Part shown: piece after piece, positions 59,595-64,000 of the stretch
Numbering within the stretch: position 1 is the first letter of the stretch
How the letters are laid out: the number at the start of each line of letters is the position of its first letter
NCBI GenBank assembly: GCA_937995335.1
Contig: CALKIH010000051.1
Span: 104,558-168,557 of the forward strand
Origin: UBA2357 sp002344625
GTDB lineage: Bacteria; Pseudomonadota; Gammaproteobacteria; Burkholderiales; Rhodocyclaceae
Length of the DNA stretch: 64,000 bases
Direction of reading: 5' to 3'
Position numbers and translations under genes: made by a program
The notes under the pieces: generated by a model
The model's database searches: none
What the model saw: the letters and a program-made list of their open reading frames with translations, nothing else
What the model was told of the DNA's origin: nothing

Positions 59595-61748
59595 ATGAGT
59601 TGCAGAGGCTATTCCATAGGGATGGTAGGCGTCGCCGTGGCCGCACTGACGGGGCTTCACGGCTGCGGCGGCAGTGACAATCAGGTACCGGCGAACGTAG
59701 TGCCTGATTTCGTCAGTGGGCCGGTATCGGTCAAGGTCTACGATGGCATGTCCGACGACCTCCTGACCGGAGGGCTGGGCAAGACAGGCTTGATGGGCGC
59801 GGCACCCGCCTATGCCGATCCGCTCAATCCGACCCCGGCCGAATTGCGCCGCAATGCGATCTACAACAATTATCGCGCCCTGACCGATTTTACCGCCGGT
59901 GGGGGTTTCGGCACGCTGTTCGGCCCGAACATCGACGCCAGTGGCAAGGACACGCTGGGCGAGGGCAAGGTGGCGGGCGCCGAATACATCGCGGTGGCGG
60001 ATGACGGCAGCGGCAAGCTCAATGTGACGATGATGGCGCAGGTTCCGGACAACTTCGATCGCAACAATCCCTGCATCGTGACCGGTACGTCATCGGGCTC
60101 GCGCGGTGTCTATGGCGCGGTCGGGGTGTCGGGCGAATGGGCCTTCAAGCGCGGTTGCGCGGTCGCCTATACCGACAAGGGCACCGGCAACGGCATGCAC
60201 GATCTGGCAAGCGACCGGGTGAACGATATCGAAGGAACACTGGTGTCCGCGAGCGTGGCCGGTGCGCGCGCGATCTTTCGCGCCAACATCAGCGCCGCCG
60301 ACCTGATCGCATTCAATGCCCGCTATCCGAACCGGCTCGCCTACAAGCACGCCCACTCGGGTCAGAACCCCGAGAAGGATTGGGGGCGGAATACCCTCGA
60401 CGCGATCCGCTTTGCGTTCTACGCGATCAATGACCGTTTCGGCGAGCCGATCGGCAACGGTGAGCTCAAGCAGCGCAGTTTCGTGCCGGGCAATACCCTG
60501 GTCATCGCGTCGTCGCTTTCGAACGGCGGTGGCGCGGCGATCGCGGCGGCGGAGCTCGACAGCGAGGGCCTGATCGACGGCGTTGCGGTCTCCGAACCGA
60601 ACGTGCAGCCGCGCAACACCGGCGCGCTCGCGATTCGCCAGGGCGACCGCAGCATCACCCGGGTCGGGCGTCCGCTGCTGGATTACTTCAGCTTCGCGAA
60701 CATCTACCAGCCGTGCGCCATTCTCGCGACCGACGCGGGGGCGGCGACGAGCGCGTCGTTCTGGCCCGAAGCCTTCAACGCCTTGGCGGCCAATCGCTGC
60801 ACGGCGCTGCGCGGCAAGGGTTTGCTCAACGCCGATACCCTTGAGGGGCAAGCGCGCGAGGCACTGCAACGCTTGCACCAGTACGGCTGGCAGCGAGAGC
60901 ATGACTTCCTGCAGTTGTCGCACTACCGCTTTGCGACCAATTCGATCGCAGTGACCTATGTCAACGCCTACGGCCGTTTCGGTGTCGAGCAGAACATCTG
61001 CGGCTTCAGCATGGCCGGAACGGATGCGAGCGGCGGGGTGGCGGCGGTGGCCGAAGCGGCGAAGGCGGGCATTTTCGCCACCGGCAACGGCGTGCCGCCG
61101 ACCAGCGGCATCAATGTCGTGTACGAGGATTCGGTAGGGGGGGCGCGAATCGACATGCTGGGTGTCTCGCCGTCGACCGGTCTGGCGGACTTCGCGCTCG
61201 ACGGCGCGCTATGCATCCGCGCGCTGGCGACCGGTGTCGATCCGGTGAGCGGCGCGGCCCTTGCGGGCAGCATGAAGACGGCATCCGACAGGGTGCGCGC
61301 GGGTGTGGAGCAGACCTTGCACGACGGCAGCCTGCGTGGCAAGCCCGCGATCGTGGTGGCGGGGCGCAACGATACGCTGATCGTGCCGAACCATGCGGGC
61401 CGTGCCTATTTCGGCAAGAACCGCATGGTCGAGGGGGCGGGCTCGAAGCTGCGCTATGTCGAGGTCACCAACGCGCAGCATTTCGATACCTTCATCGCGT
61501 TCGGGCCCCTGCTCGGGTACGACACCCGGTTCATACCGCTGCACTATTATTTCGGCCAGGCGCTCGACCAGCTGTATGCGCACTTGCGCAGCGGGGCGCC
61601 GTTGCCCGCCAGCCAGGTCGTGCGCACCACGCCGCGTGCGGCGGTGGGGGCCACGCTGACGGCCGCCGGTCTGCCGCCGATCGTGCTCGACCCGGCGGTG
61701 GGCGACCGGATCGAGTTCGCCGCGGGGGTCGTCACGATTCCTGAATGA
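59595..61748 (+). CDS. D-(-)-3-hydroxybutyrate oligomer hydrolase
   Basis: 717 residues from the ATG at 59595 (AGGAG upstream). Lipoprotein-like signal (GVAVAALTGLHGC lipobox, Cys ~24). The family shows TGTSSGSRGVYGAVG and, in the hydrolase core, SSLSNGGGAAIAAAEL with the likely catalytic Ser in SLSNGG. It splits 3-hydroxybutyrate oligomers from PHB breakdown into monomers. Upstream in-frame ATGs (59481, 59526) give a poorer signal peptide. Probably activated by the PAS/sigma-54 regulator. Confidence 0.88.
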   Translation: MSCRGYSIGMVGVAVAALTGLHGCGGSDNQVPANVVPDFVSGPVSVKVYDGMSDDLLTGGLGKTGLMGAAPAYADPLNPTPAELRRNAIYNNYRALTDFTAGGGFGTLFGPNIDASGKDTLGEGKVAGAEYIAVADDGSGKLNVTMMAQVPDNFDRNNPCIVTGTSSGSRGVYGAVGVSGEWAFKRGCAVAYTDKGTGNGMHDLASDRVNDIEGTLVSASVAGARAIFRANISAADLIAFNARYPNRLAYKHAHSGQNPEKDWGRNTLDAIRFAFYAINDRFGEPIGNGELKQRSFVPGNTLVIASSLSNGGGAAIAAAELDSEGLIDGVAVSEPNVQPRNTGALAIRQGDRSITRVGRPLLDYFSFANIYQPCAILATDAGAATSASFWPEAFNALAANRCTALRGKGLLNADTLEGQAREALQRLHQYGWQREHDFLQLSHYRFATNSIAVTYVNAYGRFGVEQNICGFSMAGTDASGGVAAVAEAAKAGIFATGNGVPPTSGINVVYEDSVGGARIDMLGVSPSTGLADFALDGALCIRALATGVDPVSGAALAGSMKTASDRVRAGVEQTLHDGSLRGKPAIVVAGRNDTLIVPNHAGRAYFGKNRMVEGAGSKLRYVEVTNAQHFDTFIAFGPLLGYDTRFIPLHYYFGQALDQLYAHLRSGAPLPASQVVRTTPRAAVGATLTAAGLPPIVLDPAVGDRIEFAAGVVTIPE

Positions 61749-61850
61749 CGGGTCGAGCGAATCGATCGCTTCAGCCCGGCACTGCCGGGTGGGCCGGGCC
61801 ATGTGGTCGCAGGCCCGCCCACCCTGCCCACCGCGCATAGGCCAACCCAC

Positions 61851-63011
61851 ATGACCACGACCCGAAAGCTGTCCCCGCGTACGCTGACTGCGCAAGCACT
61901 GGGCCGGATTGCACTGCCGTATCACGACATTGCGCCGCCGATCCATGTTTCGACCACGTTCGAGCGGGGCGGTGACGGAAGCTACCCGGGCGGGCGCCTT
62001 TATGCGCGCGATGTGAGCCCGGCCTTCGACCAGGCCGAAGCGCTGTTGTGCGAGCTCGAGGGCGGGCATCAGTCGCTGTTGTTTGCATCGGGCATGGCCG
62101 CAGCGACCGCGGTGATCATGACACTGGCGCCGGGGCAGCGGCTACTTGCCTGCCGCACCATGTACTGGGCGCTGCGCAACTGGCTGGTCGGGTTCTGCGC
62201 GCAGTGGCAGATCAGCCTCGACTTTTACGACGGTGCCGATATCGACGACCTGATGGGCAGGCTTCATGCCGGCCCCACGGATCTGCTGTGGATCGAGACG
62301 CCGGCCAACCCGTCGTGGGAGGTGACCGACATCGCGGCCGCGACGGCTGCCGCGCATGCGCTCGGGGCGACGGTGGTGGTCGACTCGACGGTCGCCACGC
62401 CGGTGCATACGCGGCCACTTGGGCTGGGTGCCGATATCGTGATGCATTCGGCCACGAAGTACCTCAATGGTCATTCCGATGTGATCGCCGGTGCGCTGGT
62501 GTGCCGTGAGGATAGCCCGCGCTGGCAACAGATCCGGCGCAATCGCAACATGGGCGGTGCGATTCTGGGAACCTTCGAATCGTGGCTGTTGCTGCGTGGC
62601 ATGCGTACCCTGCATTTGCGGGTGGCGCAGTCCAGCGCCAGCGCGCAGGCGATCGCCGAGGCGCTGGCGGGGCATCCGGCTTTGGTCGAAGTGCTTTATC
62701 CGGGGTTGCCGAGCCACGCCAACCATGATGTGGCGGCGCGCCAGATGCAGGGCGGGTTCGGCGGGATGCTGTCGATCCGCACGCGTGGCGGCGAGGCGCG
62801 CGCTCGCGCGGTGACCGCGAAGCTGGAGGTTTTCAAGCGCGCGACTTCGCTCGGCGCGGTCGAAAGCCTGGCCGAGCACCGGGCAAGCGTGGAAGGACCG
62901 GGCAGTGCCTGCCCCGTGGACCTGATTCGGCTGTCGATCGGTATCGAATCGACCGACGACTTGTTGGCCGACCTGCTGGCCGCGCTCGATTCAGGTCGGG
63001 AGGGCGGCTGA
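61851..63011 (+). CDS. PLP-dependent trans-sulfuration enzyme (cystathionine gamma-synthase type)
   Basis: 386 residues, Cys/Met metabolism PLP family. PLP lysine in MHSATKYLNGHSDVIAG, with substrate-loop elements YARDVSPAFDQAEALLCELEGG, FASGMAAATAV and WIETPANPSWEVTD. The last 21 bases overlap the convergent AlkA gene. Could be cystathionine gamma-synthase, beta-lyase or gamma-lyase; the sequence alone does not decide. Confidence 0.85.
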   Translation: MTTTRKLSPRTLTAQALGRIALPYHDIAPPIHVSTTFERGGDGSYPGGRLYARDVSPAFDQAEALLCELEGGHQSLLFASGMAAATAVIMTLAPGQRLLACRTMYWALRNWLVGFCAQWQISLDFYDGADIDDLMGRLHAGPTDLLWIETPANPSWEVTDIAAATAAAHALGATVVVDSTVATPVHTRPLGLGADIVMHSATKYLNGHSDVIAGALVCREDSPRWQQIRRNRNMGGAILGTFESWLLLRGMRTLHLRVAQSSASAQAIAEALAGHPALVEVLYPGLPSHANHDVAARQMQGGFGGMLSIRTRGGEARARAVTAKLEVFKRATSLGAVESLAEHRASVEGPGSACPVDLIRLSIGIESTDDLLADLLAALDSGREGG

Positions 63012-63914
63012 TCCGTCCTGTGCGACCGGCATCGCCCACAGATGAGCGGCGACCAGCGCGCGCCAGGGCGAGAACGTGGCCAGCCATGCGCGCGTCTCGT
63101 CTGGACCCGGCTTGTCGGGGCTGGCGAGCAGGAGGGCAAGTTTGCGACGTACCACGACATCGCCGTGAAGCGACCCGTCCAGCCAGCCGAAGCCGCGCAG
63201 CAATGCGTAGTCGACCGTCCAGGGGCCGATGCCGCGTACGGCCAGCAGCGCCGCGCGGATGGTATCGATCGGCGGGGCGGGCAGCCATTCGTCGAGTGGT
63301 AGCAATCCGTCGATCACGCGCGCCGATAGTGCCAGCAGCGCACGCGCCTTGGCTGCCGAAAACCCGGCGCCGCGCAGGCCTGGCTCGCCCAAGAGCATGA
63401 TCCGGGGCGGGTCGGGATAACACAGCAATCCCACCGAATGGCGGATTCCGGCGGCCTCGATCAGCCGCCGCCGGATCGAGATGGCCGCGCCGAGGCTGAT
63501 CTGCTGACCGGTGATCGCCCAGGTCAAGGCCTCGAACGGCGACGCGGCGAGCGGTACGCGCAAACCCGACTGCAGTCTGATCAGTGTGCCGAGGCGCGGG
63601 TGTTCGCACCAGCGCCGTTCGAACGCGTCGATGTCCTGGGTGAAGCCGAGCATTCTCCCGACCATGGATTCGAATTCGAGCTGGTCGGGCTCCGACGATG
63701 GGGGATTGTCCAGCGACAGCGTCGCACGGGCGCAATCGCCGTCGAATTCGATCGCGAGGCATGCGGGGCTGGTGCGCCATATCAGGCCTTTCTGCAGCAT
63801 CGTCCCCGACACCCGTTCGCTCGCCTGGTGCGGATCGCGGCGGTGAAAGGCGAGGATGTCGCGCAGGCGGAAGCGCGCGGGCAAGGTAAGGGTATGGTTG
63901 AGTCGTGTCGACAT
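62991..63914 (-). CDS. AlkA-type DNA-3-methyladenine glycosylase
   Basis: 307 residues. N-terminal AlkA-type domain, then the helix-hairpin-helix glycosylase domain with ITGQQISLGAA, the HhH LLAVRGIGPWTVDYALLRGF and the catalytic-Asp region LDGSLHGDVVVRRKL. Removes alkylated purines. It converges with and overlaps the end of the trans-sulfuration gene. Confidence 0.88.
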   Translation of the reverse strand: MSTRLNHTLTLPARFRLRDILAFHRRDPHQASERVSGTMLQKGLIWRTSPACLAIEFDGDCARATLSLDNPPSSEPDQLEFESMVGRMLGFTQDIDAFERRWCEHPRLGTLIRLQSGLRVPLAASPFEALTWAITGQQISLGAAISIRRRLIEAAGIRHSVGLLCYPDPPRIMLLGEPGLRGAGFSAAKARALLALSARVIDGLLPLDEWLPAPPIDTIRAALLAVRGIGPWTVDYALLRGFGWLDGSLHGDVVVRRKLALLLASPDKPGPDETRAWLATFSPWRALVAAHLWAMPVAQDGSAALPT

Positions 63915-64000
63915 CGGCGCCCGCTCGCTAGTTTGGTCGGTGGATTCTAGGGTGTGTTCACAATTGAGGTGATCCGCGTCAAGCCAACCAGATATAGGCG

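Noticed and set aside
63915..64000. Possible IS end (GTGTGTTCACAATTGAGG) at the right edge
   Set aside because: Too short and cut by the window; no transposase or inverted partner to support it. Nothing else is seen in these bases.
1..64000. CRISPR arrays, rRNA operons and complete integrases or prophages
   Set aside because: No regularly spaced repeats, no rRNA sequence, and no integrase or phage structural gene seen anywhere in the window.

Overview
The window is GC-rich bacterial chromosome. It most likely comes from a betaproteobacterium of the Rhodocyclales (Azoarcus/Thauera/Zoogloea-like). The grounds are the gene order gyrA-serC-pheA-hisC-tyrA-aroA/cmk-rpsA-ihfB-lapA-lapB-cysM, the fused AroA-Cmk protein, a phasin and a 3-hydroxybutyrate-oligomer hydrolase (polyhydroxybutyrate metabolism), and an ssrA tag reading ANDERFALAA. 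The genus is inference.

Layout. 1-9 kb: flagellar basal-body/export operon fliF-G-H-I-J-(fliK) on the minus strand, facing away from the flrB/flrC (fleS/fleR) two-component pair and fliE on the plus strand; fliE has a very good sigma-54 promoter. 9-14.4 kb: a SHOCT-domain protein, an MscS channel, a small membrane protein, trmA and a phasin. 14.5-19.7 kb: a genomic island against the 3' end of ssrA (tmRNA). It carries a three-gene operon coupled by ATGA overlaps and ending in a phospholipase-D-type nuclease. Facing it are a ribbon-helix-helix regulator and the first ~40 codons of what looks like a DNA methyltransferase, cut off by an IS3-family remnant. This is the best candidate for an undescribed (here damaged) defence system. 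19.7-24 kb: ssrA, gph, ubiG, an OmpA-family lipoprotein-like protein, an MTA/SAH deaminase and a truncated OmpA-leader copy.

24-42 kb: housekeeping block. gyrA is followed by serine/aromatic/histidine biosynthesis (serC, pheA, hisC, tyrA, aroA-cmk), then rpsA, ihfB, the LPS-assembly pair lapA/lapB, cysM, the envelope operon ydbH-ynbE-ydbL, a PolB-like exonuclease, a YeaQ-type membrane protein, and corA with a thioredoxin-fold protein. 43-47.5 kb: an unrecognised protein, a CNNM/CorC-type membrane protein, and a LysR/MFS divergent pair.

47.5-56.8 kb: a copper/silver efflux locus, cusF-C-B-A on the minus strand, divergent from cusRS on the plus strand around an 18-bp cop-box palindrome, and followed by a DUF411 protein. 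56.8-61.7 kb: a sigma-54 regulatory unit. A PAS/AAA+/Fis activator lies between a universal-stress-type gene and a 3-hydroxybutyrate-oligomer hydrolase gene; each target has its own -24/-12 promoter, and TGAGACA/TGTCTC elements lie around them. The right end has a PLP trans-sulfuration enzyme and an AlkA-type glycosylase that overlap convergently. I saw no rRNA, tRNA or CRISPR array.
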